From contig CAYVUV010000356.1 in NCBI GenBank assembly GCA_964455095.1, forward strand, positions 89,570-153,569: a stretch of DNA of 64,000 bases, given 5' to 3'. Origin of the DNA: CAYVUV01 sp964455095 (GTDB lineage: Bacteria; Desulfobacterota; Binatia; HRBIN30; CADEER01). Of the stretch, positions 36,634-45,884 are shown piece after piece (the stretch's first letter is position 1; each line of letters begins with the position of its first letter). Made by a program: the position numbers and the translations under genes. The notes under the pieces are model-generated. The model was not told the DNA's origin, searched no databases, and saw only the letters and a list, made by a program, of their open reading frames with translations.

Positions 36634-37614
36634 ATGGCGAGAGCACGCCGCGCCTTGCTGAGGTTCGCCGCCACGCCGGCGTGGATTGTGCTCGCGGTAC
36701 AGTTCCTGACGGTGTCTGCGCACGCCGCCGTGGCACGGCGCGGCCAGCCGGTGATGGGCACCGTGTTGCAGGTGACCGTCGTGGCAGCCGACGCGCCGAC
36801 TGCCGAACGTCTCGCCGAGGAGGCGATCGCCGCCGGGCGACACTGGGACGATGTCCTGACCACGTGGCGCCCGGAGGGGGAGCTGGCGCGGTTCAACGCC
36901 CGCGCGGGGAAGCCTGAGAGCGAGATCAGCCGCGATCTCGCCGCGGCGTTGCACGCCATGACGGAGCTGGCGCGGGCGACGGGTGGCACCTTCGACCCCG
37001 CCGTCGGTCCGCTGGTCGAATACTGGCGCGTGCCGCGCACGCCGCAGCGCGAGATGTATGCGCCCACCAGGGCGCACCGCATCGCCGCCGCGCTGACGCT
37101 GGGCGAACGCACCGCCGCGCTCGTCGCTGGTGCGGCGCTCGATGCCGGCGGGATCGGCAAAGGCATCGCGCTCGACGCCATCGCCCAGGCCTTGCGGGCT
37201 GGCGGCGTGCAGGCGGCGTTTCTCGATTTCGGCGGATCCAGCCAACTCGCTATCGGCGCGCCGCCGGGGGATGCGCAGGGGTGGCAGGTGGTCGTTGCAG
37301 GCCTGGCTCCCGGTGTCGTGCGCGGGGTGATGCATCTGCGCGATGCCGCGCTCTCCACTTCGCGCGCCTCCGGTCCCGGCTCCGCCGCGGGGCCGATCAT
37401 CGATCCGTCGACGGGCACGCCGGTCGCGGTGCCGCGCGTGGTGACGGTGCTGGCGCCTCGGGCGACGACCGCCGAGGCGTGGTCGAAGGTTCCGATCGTG
37501 CTCGGCCGCGCCGGAGTCGCTCGTTTGAAAGACGCCGGGCTCGACGCCGTTTACGAAGACGCCGCCGGCGTCGAGCGCACTGCCGGCTTCACGCTCGAGG
37601 CGCCGGCCCCCTAG
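36634..37614 (+). CDS. apbE: FAD:protein FMN transferase (ApbE)
   Basis: 326 residues with signal peptide (PAWIVLAVQFLTVSAHAA), so periplasmic. ApbE covalently attaches FMN to a Thr or Ser of target proteins. Motifs: RRGQPVMGTVLQVT, GGTFDPAVGPLVEYW, DAGGIGKGIALDAIAQ, DFGGSSQLAIG, and STSRASG with IIDPSTG near the C-terminus (Mg/FAD sites). Start ATG 36634 gives a sensible signal peptide; the longer frame from 36523 overlaps the previous gene. It ends right beside the convergent CoA ligase stop (1 nt gap). Confidence 0.92.
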   Translation: MARARRALLRFAATPAWIVLAVQFLTVSAHAAVARRGQPVMGTVLQVTVVAADAPTAERLAEEAIAAGRHWDDVLTTWRPEGELARFNARAGKPESEISRDLAAALHAMTELARATGGTFDPAVGPLVEYWRVPRTPQREMYAPTRAHRIAAALTLGERTAALVAGAALDAGGIGKGIALDAIAQALRAGGVQAAFLDFGGSSQLAIGAPPGDAQGWQVVVAGLAPGVVRGVMHLRDAALSTSRASGPGSAAGPIIDPSTGTPVAVPRVVTVLAPRATTAEAWSKVPIVLGRAGVARLKDAGLDAVYEDAAGVERTAGFTLEAPAP

Positions 37615-39219
37615 TCAGTTGACGCGTTTGCTGTGGCCCTTCCATTCGAGTTCGCGCAGCACGAACTTCTGAATCTTGCCGGTCGAGGTCTTGGGGAGAT
37701 CGGTGAATACCACCGCCTTCGGGCACTTGAAGTGCGCGAGGCGATCGCGGCTGAACTGAATCAGCTCTTCGGCCGTCGCCGTCGCGCCCGGCTTGAGCGT
37801 GACGAAGGCCTTGGGCACCTCCCCCCACTTGTCGTCGGGAATCCCGATGACGGCGCATTCCATCACCGCCGGGTGCTCGGCCAACATCTTCTCGACCTCG
37901 ACCGTCGAGATGTTCTCGCCGCCGCTGATGATGATGTCCTTGCCCCGGTCGCGAATCTCGAGGTAGCCGTTCTCGTGTCGCACGGCCAGGTCGCCGCTGT
38001 GAAACCAGCCGCCGCGAAAGGCGTGCGCCGTTGCTTCGGGCTGATCGTAGTACCCGGCCATGACGGCGTTGCCGCGCATGACGATCTCGCCGAGCGTCTC
38101 GCCGTCGTTCGGCACCTCGCGCATGGCCTCGTCGACGACGCGCAAGGCTCCCGCCGTGATGTGGGACACTCCCTGCAGGGACTTCAACCGTGCGCGCTGC
38201 TCCTCGCCGTAGGCGCTCCACTCCGGCGGCCACTCGCAGATGGTGAACGGCCCATAGGTCTCGGTGAGACCGTAGACGTGAATCAATTCGGCCCCGAGGC
38301 TCTCCATGGTGCGGATGATCCGCGGCGACGGCGGGGCGCCGCCCGTGCCGATGACCAACGGGCGCGAGAGCTGCAAGGCCTGGAAGCCAGGGTCGTTGGC
38401 GAGACTGATGAGCACGGTCGGGGCGCCGCACATATTGGTGACGCCCGCGCGTCGGATCCAGTCCGTCACGACTGCGGGATCGACCTTGCGCAGGCACACA
38501 TGCGTGCCGCCGACCGCGGTCACTGCCCACGGGAAGCACCAGCCGTTGCAGTGGAACATCGGCAGCGACCACAGGTAGACGCTCTGGCTGTCGATCCGGA
38601 ACTGTACGATCATCGCCAGCGCGTTCAGGTAGCTGCCGCGGTGCGTGTACATGACACCCTTCGGCGATCCGGTCGTGCCGCTGGTGTAGTTGATCGACAG
38701 CAGGCGGTTCTCGTCGTCGCACGTCTCGGCCAATGCGAGCGGCGTGGCCGCGGCCACAAGGTTCTCGTATTCCGGAGCGTCGAGCGGATTGGACACGTCG
38801 CCGTCGCGCACGACCACCACCTGCCGCAGCGCCGTGCGCGCCGGCAGCAAGGCCGCGACGGTTGGGGCCAACTCCGCGTCGACGACCAGCACCGAGGCGC
38901 CTGAGTGATCGAGAATGTAGGCGATCTCCGGCGCGGCGAGCCGCGTGTTGATCGCCACCAGCACGGCGCGCAACAGCGGGACGGCAAAGTGCGCTTCCAG
39001 CATGGCCGGGACGTTGGGGCACAGGTACGCGACTCGGTCGCCAGGGCCGACGCCGAGGCCGCGCAGGGCGGCGGCGGCGCGTCCGACGCGTTCGCCGAGC
39101 TCCCGATACGTGTACTTCCGTGTGCCGTGAACGACGGCCGTGCGCGGCGCGAATACCGCCGCGCTGCGGATCAGCAGGCTCACCGGGCTCATCGGCACGG
39201 GCGAGATCGATTCGGTCAT
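37615..39219 (-). CDS. Acyl-CoA synthetase, DmdB/AAE-like
   Basis: 534-residue AMP-forming ligase. SINYTSGTTGSPKGVMYTH (adenylation loop), the PMFHCNGWCFPWAVTAVGG segment typical of DmdB and plant acyl-activating enzymes, VYGLTETYGPF, SGDLAVRHENGYLEIRDRGKD, ISGGENISTVEVE, and the catalytic lysine in KTSTGKIQKF. Start ATG 39219 (MTESISPV) has GGGAGAAG upstream. The ATG overlaps the stop of the upstream chorismate-enzyme gene by 4 nt, so the two are coupled. Substrate not known; aryl or short acyl acids are plausible. Confidence 0.88.
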   Translation of the reverse strand: MTESISPVPMSPVSLLIRSAAVFAPRTAVVHGTRKYTYRELGERVGRAAAALRGLGVGPGDRVAYLCPNVPAMLEAHFAVPLLRAVLVAINTRLAAPEIAYILDHSGASVLVVDAELAPTVAALLPARTALRQVVVVRDGDVSNPLDAPEYENLVAAATPLALAETCDDENRLLSINYTSGTTGSPKGVMYTHRGSYLNALAMIVQFRIDSQSVYLWSLPMFHCNGWCFPWAVTAVGGTHVCLRKVDPAVVTDWIRRAGVTNMCGAPTVLISLANDPGFQALQLSRPLVIGTGGAPPSPRIIRTMESLGAELIHVYGLTETYGPFTICEWPPEWSAYGEEQRARLKSLQGVSHITAGALRVVDEAMREVPNDGETLGEIVMRGNAVMAGYYDQPEATAHAFRGGWFHSGDLAVRHENGYLEIRDRGKDIIISGGENISTVEVEKMLAEHPAVMECAVIGIPDDKWGEVPKAFVTLKPGATATAEELIQFSRDRLAHFKCPKAVVFTDLPKTSTGKIQKFVLRELEWKGHSKRVN

Positions 39220-40466
39220 GGGACTTCTCCCTGTGCAAGTGTATTGTTGGCGCTGAGCGCCGTGGCGAGTCGGTCGCGCAGGCTCATATCGATGCCGGGC
39301 AGGTCGAGGGCATGCGCCAAGACTAGCTCCCAGTCGGCTGTGGTCCCTGATGGGCGTCGGCCGATCTCGCGCACCAACTGCTCGTCGATCCGCGCGATGG
39401 CGTCGCGGAGGTCGGGCAGCGCGGCACGCACCTCGGGTTCCGCTGCCTGGCGCTGCACGGCCTTGGCCATATCGATCAGCACCGTGTAGACCGCTGCCGC
39501 CGCCGGCGCCGCCGCAGCACCGGCGGCGCGCTGAATGCGTTCGAGTACGGCCGCCTCTTGCTGGCGGTCCTCGATCGGCAGCTGGGCGGCGTCCTTGGCT
39601 GCCGCCACCGCCGGCATCAGGCCGAGACGGATCTCGATCAGCGCCGCGACGGCTTCGCGGCCCATCGCCACGGCATCGGATACCGCCGTCGGCCCGAGCC
39701 ATCGGCCGCGCTCGACGCCGAGCCAGCCATCCGCTTCGCGCGCCACCATCCAGGCATCGAGCCGCTCGGCCAGCGCGACGTTGGCGACGGGCAGGAGGTA
39801 GGCTTTGTGATCATGCGTGAAGGGACCGAGCCGCCGCATATCGGGGCGCTGCCACTCGAACGCCTCGGCCGAATCGGTGATCGCGCCGTCGGCGCGGCCG
39901 TCGACGAGCGCCGCGATCACGGCGCGGTTGTCTGCGATCGCCTGCAATACGGCGCGCGGAAAGCGCCGCCGCGTTTCATGCTCCAGGTGGCCGCCGGCGT
40001 TGACCGCCAGGCGCACGCCGGGTTGGTCGAGATCATCGAGGGTTGCCAGGTGTGTGGCGGAGCTGCGGACCAGCACGACGGCGCCGCTGGTCGCGTAGGG
40101 CCGCGTATAGCGGCCGAGCAGGGCGCGGTCGGGTCGCATCGTTACACCGCTCATGGCGACGTCGAAGGCGCCGCGCGCGATGTCCTCTGGCAACGCGGGC
40201 CAGGTGAATCGAACGAAGTCGACTTCGCGGCCGAGGTCAGCGGCCAGGCGGCGCGCGATATCGATGTCGAGCCCGGTCAGGCCGGCGGCGTCCGCTTGCC
40301 GGCTGAACGGAGCATAATCGGCGCTGGTGCCGACACGCAGGACGTTGACGGCCGGGGGGTGCGCACACGATGCCAACGCCATCGCCACGGCGGCGGCGCA
40401 CCACCAACGTCGCGGGCCGGGTCGGGTTGACAGGTCCGGTTGCGGCAGGCATGAGACCGAAAGCAC
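39216..40466 (-). CDS. Periplasmic cyclohexadienyl dehydratase-chorismate mutase fusion
   Basis: 416 residues. A hydrophobic N-terminus ending LASC fits a lipobox, so it is likely a lipoprotein. Residues about 45-260 are a solute-binding-protein fold like PheC (LRVGTSADYAPFS, DIARRLAADLG, DVAMSGVTMRPDR), the periplasmic cyclohexadienyl dehydratase. Residues about 270-400 resemble gamma-class AroQ chorismate mutase (LMPAVAAAKDAAQLPIEDRQQEAAVL, VLIDMAKAVQRQ). Together they could turn chorismate into phenylpyruvate in the periplasm. Such *AroQ-PheC fusions exist in some bacteria. The C-terminal domain call is less certain than the first. Confidence 0.7.
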   Translation of the reverse strand: MLSVSCLPQPDLSTRPGPRRWWCAAAVAMALASCAHPPAVNVLRVGTSADYAPFSRQADAAGLTGLDIDIARRLAADLGREVDFVRFTWPALPEDIARGAFDVAMSGVTMRPDRALLGRYTRPYATSGAVVLVRSSATHLATLDDLDQPGVRLAVNAGGHLEHETRRRFPRAVLQAIADNRAVIAALVDGRADGAITDSAEAFEWQRPDMRRLGPFTHDHKAYLLPVANVALAERLDAWMVAREADGWLGVERGRWLGPTAVSDAVAMGREAVAALIEIRLGLMPAVAAAKDAAQLPIEDRQQEAAVLERIQRAAGAAAAPAAAAVYTVLIDMAKAVQRQAAEPEVRAALPDLRDAIARIDEQLVREIGRRPSGTTADWELVLAHALDLPGIDMSLRDRLATALSANNTLAQGEVP

Positions 40467-40984
40467 GCATGGCGATTCTCACGCAGCAGGAATTTGCGCA
40501 AGCGGTTGGTTTTCTCGCCGCGGATCTCGGTCTGCAGCGCTTACGCGACCGATTTGTGCGCATGAACGCGCTGGTGACGCGGCGGAAGTTGACGTCGGCG
40601 GACCAGCTGGCCGACCAGCTCTACTTGCTCACCGGCGGCCTGCGGCGTCAGATTCCGGCGACCATTGCCTTCCAGAGCATCTGGGGCGAGCACGTCAACG
40701 AGAAGCTCGGCGAGGAGGGCGAGAAGGCGCTCGAAGCCGTGGCGGACAAGATCAACGCCTGCCTCGGTACGAGCGATCAGATCGTCGCCGAGAAGGAGAC
40801 CGAGATCGACGCGGTGTTGCGCGAGTACGAGCAGCAGTTGGCTGCTGCCGTTGGTCCGGGGCGGGCGCGGATCGACATGTTGCTCAAGGCAGTGCCGTCC
40901 GTGGCCGCCAAGCTGCGCGCTGCGCCGCCAGCCGCGAGTCCCGCTGGCGCGGCGGCACACGACGAGCCGCCGCCGGCCGGCTGA
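40451..40984 (+). CDS. Hypothetical helical protein upstream of murE
   Basis: 178 residues from ATG 40451 or 171 from ATG 40469 (MAILTQQEF). It overlaps the divergent chorismate-enzyme start if the first is used. Mostly helical: RDRFVRMNALVTRRKLT, a KINACLGTSDQIVAEKETEID segment, and an Ala/Pro-rich tail. No family recognised; the layout suggests a coiled-coil cytosolic protein. It precedes murE by 44 nt. Confidence 0.6.
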   Translation: MRPKARMAILTQQEFAQAVGFLAADLGLQRLRDRFVRMNALVTRRKLTSADQLADQLYLLTGGLRRQIPATIAFQSIWGEHVNEKLGEEGEKALEAVADKINACLGTSDQIVAEKETEIDAVLREYEQQLAAAVGPGRARIDMLLKAVPSVAAKLRAAPPAASPAGAAAHDEPPPAG

Positions 40985-41028
40985 AAGACCGGGGCGGCTG
41001 TGCCGCTTCGGACCTCGTCCCAAACGCC

Positions 41029-42534
41029 ATGCGGCGCCTGTGTGACCTGATCGACGGCGAGCGGGTGCTGAGCGTGCACGGCGCGGCCGACGTGGCGGTG
41101 CAGCGCATCATTACCGATTCGCGCACGGTGCAGCGCGGCGATGTGTTCGTCTGTCTTCCGGGGTATCGCACCGAGGGCGGCGAGACGCGCGCCGACCGAC
41201 ACGATTTCATTCCCGAGGCGCTCGAGCGCGGCGCGGTGGCGCTGGTCGTCGAGCGAGAGGTCGCACCGATTGCCGGCGTGACGACCGTGCGCGTGGCGGA
41301 CGCCTGGGGAGCCGTGGCCGAGATGGCGCGGCGCTTTCACGGCGACCCGTCGCAAGCGCTGCTGGTCATCGGCATCACGGGCACCAGTGGTAAGACATCC
41401 ACGACCTATTTTGTCGACGCCGTGCTGCATGCGGCAGGGCATAAGGTGGCGCGCTTCGGTACCATCGAGTACCGCATCGGCGACACGGTCGTGCCGGCGG
41501 AGCAGACGACGCCCGAGGCGCCAGTGGTGCAGGGGCTGTTGCGCCAGGCGGTCGATGCGGGCTGTACGGCCGTGGTCATGGAGATCTCCTCGCACGCGCT
41601 CGAGCTGCGCCGGGTCGGCGGCGTGGCCTTCGACGTCGCCGTTTTCACCAACCTGAGCCACGACCATCTCAACTTCCATCCCGACATGCATCACTACCGG
41701 CGCGCGAAGGGGCGCTTGTTCGAAGAGCTGGCATCGGGTGGCAAGCGCGCCGCCGCGCTCGTCAACATCGACGATCCGGCGAGCGAATACATCGTGGCGG
41801 TCAACCGCGGTGCGCTGTGGACCTATGGGCTCGGCGCCACGGCCCAGATTCGCGCGTCGGCCGTCGAGACCAGTCTGCAGGGGGCGCGCTTCACGCTCGA
41901 GACGCCGCGCGGTTCAACTGCCATTGCCCTGCGCCACCTCGGCGAGTACTCGGTGTACAACGGTCTGGCGGCGGCCGGCGTGGGTTGCGCCCTGGGCATC
42001 GATCTGGACACCATCGCAGCGGGCCTGGCCGCGACGCCGTCCGTTCCGGGACGGTTCGAGCTGATCGATGTCGGGCAGCCCTTCGTCGTCGCGGTCGACT
42101 ACGCGCACAAGCCCGACGCGCTGGAGCGCCTGCTGACCAGCGCGCGCAACCTCCGACCGCGGCAACTGATCACGGTCTTTGGATGCGGCGGAGACCGCGA
42201 TCGCGCCAAGCGTCCGGTGATGGGGCGCATTGCCGCCACGCTCAGCGATCTCGCCGTGATCACATCGGACAACCCTCGTTCCGAAGACCCGCACGCCATC
42301 ATCAAAGAGATCGTTGCTGGGGCGCGCGGCCCCGACCCGACGGGGGCGCGCTGCGTCGTCGAGGCTGACCGCGCGGCTGCCATTCGGCGCGCGGTGGCCC
42401 GGGCTGGCCCGGGCGACATCGTGTTGATCGCCGGCAAGGGGCACGAGCCGTATCAGCTCGTCGGCGGGCGGCGGCTCGACTTCGACGATCGGCGCGAAGC
42501 GCGGGCCGCGTTGCTGGAGCGCGGGCCCGGGTGA
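41029..42534 (+). CDS. murE: UDP-MurNAc-tripeptide synthetase MurE (meso-DAP type)
   Basis: 501 residues. Mur ligase that adds the third stem residue to UDP-MurNAc-L-Ala-D-Glu. ATP loop ITGTSGKTSTTYF (near residue 119), ISSHALELRRVGG, FTNLSHDHLNFH, and DNPRSEDP, the signature that selects meso-diaminopimelate rather than lysine. Start ATG 41029 (MRRLCDLIDGE); the longer frame is an artefact. It stands outside the usual dcw (division and cell wall) cluster, with no neighbouring mur or fts genes in this window. Confidence 0.93.
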   Translation: MRRLCDLIDGERVLSVHGAADVAVQRIITDSRTVQRGDVFVCLPGYRTEGGETRADRHDFIPEALERGAVALVVEREVAPIAGVTTVRVADAWGAVAEMARRFHGDPSQALLVIGITGTSGKTSTTYFVDAVLHAAGHKVARFGTIEYRIGDTVVPAEQTTPEAPVVQGLLRQAVDAGCTAVVMEISSHALELRRVGGVAFDVAVFTNLSHDHLNFHPDMHHYRRAKGRLFEELASGGKRAAALVNIDDPASEYIVAVNRGALWTYGLGATAQIRASAVETSLQGARFTLETPRGSTAIALRHLGEYSVYNGLAAAGVGCALGIDLDTIAAGLAATPSVPGRFELIDVGQPFVVAVDYAHKPDALERLLTSARNLRPRQLITVFGCGGDRDRAKRPVMGRIAATLSDLAVITSDNPRSEDPHAIIKEIVAGARGPDPTGARCVVEADRAAAIRRAVARAGPGDIVLIAGKGHEPYQLVGGRRLDFDDRREARAALLERGPG

Positions 42535-42540
42535 TGTGGC

Positions 42541-45500
42541 TCAGGCGGACCGGTACGGATTCAGCGCCGACGCCAGCGAGTCGATCAAGGCGCCGGGGAG
42601 CATGTTGCCGCGTCCCGAGAGCATCCGCACGCCGGCGGTGAGGAACGCCTCCTCGCGCGGTTGTGCGTCGTTGTCGAGCAGGAACAGGATCGGAATCTCG
42701 CGCGAGATCTCGGCGCTGCGCAAGCCGGCGATGGCGCGAAAGACGTCGACGCAGCTGGGCGAGAGGTGCAGGACGGCGGCTTCGGGGCGCACCGTGGACA
42801 CCAGGTCGAGCGCTTGGCGCCCGTCGAGCACGACGGCGGTGGAGATGCCGGCCGTCGTAAGCTGCGTGCGTACCTCTCCCATGACGTCGATGTCATTGCT
42901 CATGGCGATGACCCGCTTCACTTTGGGCACCATGCGATTGAGGATCGCCGCCACGTTGGAATCCTCGACCGGCAGGATGGCGAAATCGACCGGGCCGAGC
43001 CAGAATCCCTTCGGAGCGTTCGCCGCCAGGGCATAGGCAATCAGGGGCATGCGCTGAATTCCCGAGCCGTTGCGCATCTTGCGTAACGTGCGCCAGGCCG
43101 TCGGCACCGCGAGGTTGATCGCTGCGCAGGCAACCGTGCGAACGCCGAGCTGCGCGGTCGATTCGGGTTCGGGCACCAGGGAGCTGATGCGGTGGCCGAA
43201 TTCGGCCAGTTGACGGACCAGCTCGACGCTGCCGTCGCCTTCGTCGAACAGGACCACTTCGTCGATGGCGCGCTCGATCTCCTCCACGATCTCTTCGCGG
43301 TGGTCGTCGGCGCCGTCGGTTTCGGGCGCGTAATCGCGGTCGATGGCCAGCACCGACCCTTCGCCCTGATCGTCTTCGTCGGAAAGATCGATCGCCGTCA
43401 GCCCTTCCTCGGCCGACTGGAGGAGGATGTCTCTCTCGGCCAACTCGCGGGTCAGGCGCTCTTGCTCGCGGCGGAGCTCGCTGAGCTGATCGTCGAACAC
43501 CATGCGCGCTTCGTCCAGCTGAGCCGTGAGCGCAGCGACTTCCTCGGCGTGGCGCTCGGCCAATGCGGCCTGGGATGCCTCCGCCGCGGTGAGCGAAGCG
43601 GCCGCCTGTGCGCGCAACTGTTCGCGCAGAGTCGCCAGCTCGCCATCCAGCGCGGCGCTGCGCGCCACGGCGTCGACGCGTGCGGCTTCCAGGGCCGCGA
43701 GGTCGGCGCTGGCGGTCTCGACTTGCGCGGCGAGGGCGGCGCGCTCGCTCTGCAGCCGCGCCAGCTCGGCCGCCAACTCGCCGCCGCTCTGCTGCCGGGC
43801 GGCGAGCTCTTGTTGGGATTGAGCGATCGTTTGCTGGAGCGCATCGCGTTCGGCGCGCAGCGCCTGCAGGGCGCGCTCGGCGTTGTCTCGCGTGTTGGTG
43901 AGCTCCTCGACCGCCGACGCGCGCGCCGCCTCGAGCGCCGTGGCCAAGCTGTTGAGCTGAGCTTCGACCTCGATGACGCGCTGCTGTGCGGCGGTGATGG
44001 CGGCTTGCTTCTCTTGTTCCAGCGTCTCCCCGCCGGCGGCGAGCCGCTCGATGCGGGTGTGCAGGTCGCGGCGCTCTGCGATCAGGCGCGCGCTGACCTG
44101 GCTCAGCTCCTCGATGCGGCCCTCCAGGGCGCCGTTGCTCTCCTGGGCGGCGAGCACGTCGTGTTCGAGCTCTTCGACGCGGCCGGACAGGCGGAGGCGC
44201 TCGGCCTCGGCGGCAGCAAGGGACTCGACCCGCTCGCGCAGCGCGTGGCGCTCCTGCTCGGATGCCTGGAGCTCACTGTGCAGTCGCGCGACCGTCTCGC
44301 CCGATTGGCCGTGCACTTGCCCCAGCTCATCGCGCAACCGCGTTTGCTGCGACTCCAGCTCCGCGATGCGTGCGGTCCACGCCTGGGTCGCCACATCCTG
44401 GGCCTGGGCCGCCGCGGCCAGCGTCGCGCGCATGGCCTCGATCTGCTGGCGCAGGGTGTCGCGTTCGGCCAGCGTCGCGTCGAGTTGTTCGCGCAAGCTG
44501 GCCAGCTCCGCGTGGACAGCGCCGAGCTCTTCAATGCGGGCGCCGCTCTCTGCAAGCCGGGACGCGAGAGTCTCCGCCTCGCGATGGGCTTCGGATAGCG
44601 CCTCTGTCGCTGCGTGCAACTCCGCTTCGGTCGTGCGGGTCGTGGCCAAGGTAGCGGCGAGCTCGCCGCGCGTTTGCTCCAGCTCCGCTGCCAGGCCGAT
44701 GCGCGCGGCTTCGACGGCTGCGGCATTCGATTGCACTTCGTCCAGCTGTACGGAGCGCTCAGCAAGTTCGGAGAGGCGCGTTTCGAGTACGACAACGGCT
44801 CGTTCGCGTTCGGCCGTGGCTGCCAGGGCCGCGTCGAGCTGCTGCTGGAGATCGGTGCGCGCGGCCGTCAGCTCCGCAACCATTTCGGCGCCACTGTCAG
44901 CCCGTTGTGCAGTTTCGGCTAACGTCGTTTCGAGCTGTGCGACTTGCGCCCGTGCAGCATCCGCCGCAGCGACCGCGGTCGCCAGCTGGGCATCGACGTC
45001 CTGGATCTGTTCTTCAAGTTGCGGTAGCCGCGCTTGTTCGGCGCGCAGCGCGGCCAGATCCTGCTCGAGCAGGGCACTGCGCTCGCGCGCTGCCTGCAGG
45101 AAGGATTGGGCCGTCACGCGCTCGGCAACCTCGGAGGCGCGCTGGCGTTCCGACTCCTCGAGTGCCTGGGTCAAGCGCCCCAGCTCGGCCTTGAGAGCCG
45201 CCAGCCCGCGCAGCAGGTTGGGCTGCTCGGGGTTGGGCGTTTCGGCGAACTTGCGTCCCTCGGCGGCCGAGGCGGCCGGCAACTCCGACAGCGCCAGGGC
45301 GCAGACACGCAAGGCTTGGCTGAGCGTGTGCAGCAACCCGTCGGCAAAGCCGCGCTGTGTCGGCGAGAAGAGCACGAGCACGCCGATCGGCGTGCTCGAT
45401 TGGTAGAAGGGGAGGGCGGCGATCGTCAGCCGGCGCGGGCTGATCGCAATCAGGGGCCGGGGAACGAATGGGTTCTCGTGCGCCGACTCGATGACGTTGA

Positions 45501-45882
45501 TGCGGCGGTTGCGCAGGCAGCGCAACGGGATGTCCCACGAGTTGACCGAGGAATCGCCACTCAGAACCTGGATCGCCTCACGCTCGAGGCCGGCCGTTGC
45601 CAAGAGCCGCATCTTGCTCGCGCGCTGCTCAAAGCCGACGATCGCGGCTGCTTTCACGCCGGCGCCCTGAGCGATGATCTTGATCGCCTCCTCGGCGAAC
45701 GCATCGCGCGAGGGGCGCATCAAGTACAGCTGGTGGAGCGAGTCGCGCAGCGTCTTCGGGTTGACGACGACGCGCGGCGTGGCTGCGGCTGGCTCAGGCG
45801 TACCGGTGCCGTTTTGCGCCACCGCCTCGACGGCTGTTTGACGACTCGCCCGGCGGGCGCGCGATGACGAGAACAGCCCCAT
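42541..45882 (-). CDS. Large GAF/coiled-coil/pseudo-receiver protein
   Basis: 1113 residues. Residues about 60-210 look like a GAF-type sensor domain (EEAIKIIAQGAGVKAAAIVGF, LTIAALPFYQSSTPIGVLVLF). Residues about 240-900 form one very long, Ala/Glu/Gln/Arg-rich coiled coil. After an acidic linker, residues about 960-1113 look like a response-regulator receiver fold but have AAVLHLSPS where the phospho-acceptor Asp should be, so it is probably not phosphorylated. Start ATG 45882 (MGLFSSSRARRAS) has GGGGAG upstream. It overlaps the stop of the small upstream gene (ATGAG), so translation is likely coupled. Role unknown; a polar scaffold is possible. Confidence 0.75.
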   Translation of the reverse strand: MGLFSSSRARRASRQTAVEAVAQNGTGTPEPAAATPRVVVNPKTLRDSLHQLYLMRPSRDAFAEEAIKIIAQGAGVKAAAIVGFEQRASKMRLLATAGLEREAIQVLSGDSSVNSWDIPLRCLRNRRINVIESAHENPFVPRPLIAISPRRLTIAALPFYQSSTPIGVLVLFSPTQRGFADGLLHTLSQALRVCALALSELPAASAAEGRKFAETPNPEQPNLLRGLAALKAELGRLTQALEESERQRASEVAERVTAQSFLQAARERSALLEQDLAALRAEQARLPQLEEQIQDVDAQLATAVAAADAARAQVAQLETTLAETAQRADSGAEMVAELTAARTDLQQQLDAALAATAERERAVVVLETRLSELAERSVQLDEVQSNAAAVEAARIGLAAELEQTRGELAATLATTRTTEAELHAATEALSEAHREAETLASRLAESGARIEELGAVHAELASLREQLDATLAERDTLRQQIEAMRATLAAAAQAQDVATQAWTARIAELESQQTRLRDELGQVHGQSGETVARLHSELQASEQERHALRERVESLAAAEAERLRLSGRVEELEHDVLAAQESNGALEGRIEELSQVSARLIAERRDLHTRIERLAAGGETLEQEKQAAITAAQQRVIEVEAQLNSLATALEAARASAVEELTNTRDNAERALQALRAERDALQQTIAQSQQELAARQQSGGELAAELARLQSERAALAAQVETASADLAALEAARVDAVARSAALDGELATLREQLRAQAAASLTAAEASQAALAERHAEEVAALTAQLDEARMVFDDQLSELRREQERLTRELAERDILLQSAEEGLTAIDLSDEDDQGEGSVLAIDRDYAPETDGADDHREEIVEEIERAIDEVVLFDEGDGSVELVRQLAEFGHRISSLVPEPESTAQLGVRTVACAAINLAVPTAWRTLRKMRNGSGIQRMPLIAYALAANAPKGFWLGPVDFAILPVEDSNVAAILNRMVPKVKRVIAMSNDIDVMGEVRTQLTTAGISTAVVLDGRQALDLVSTVRPEAAVLHLSPSCVDVFRAIAGLRSAEISREIPILFLLDNDAQPREEAFLTAGVRMLSGRGNMLPGALIDSLASALNPYRSA

Positions 45883-45884
45883 AC

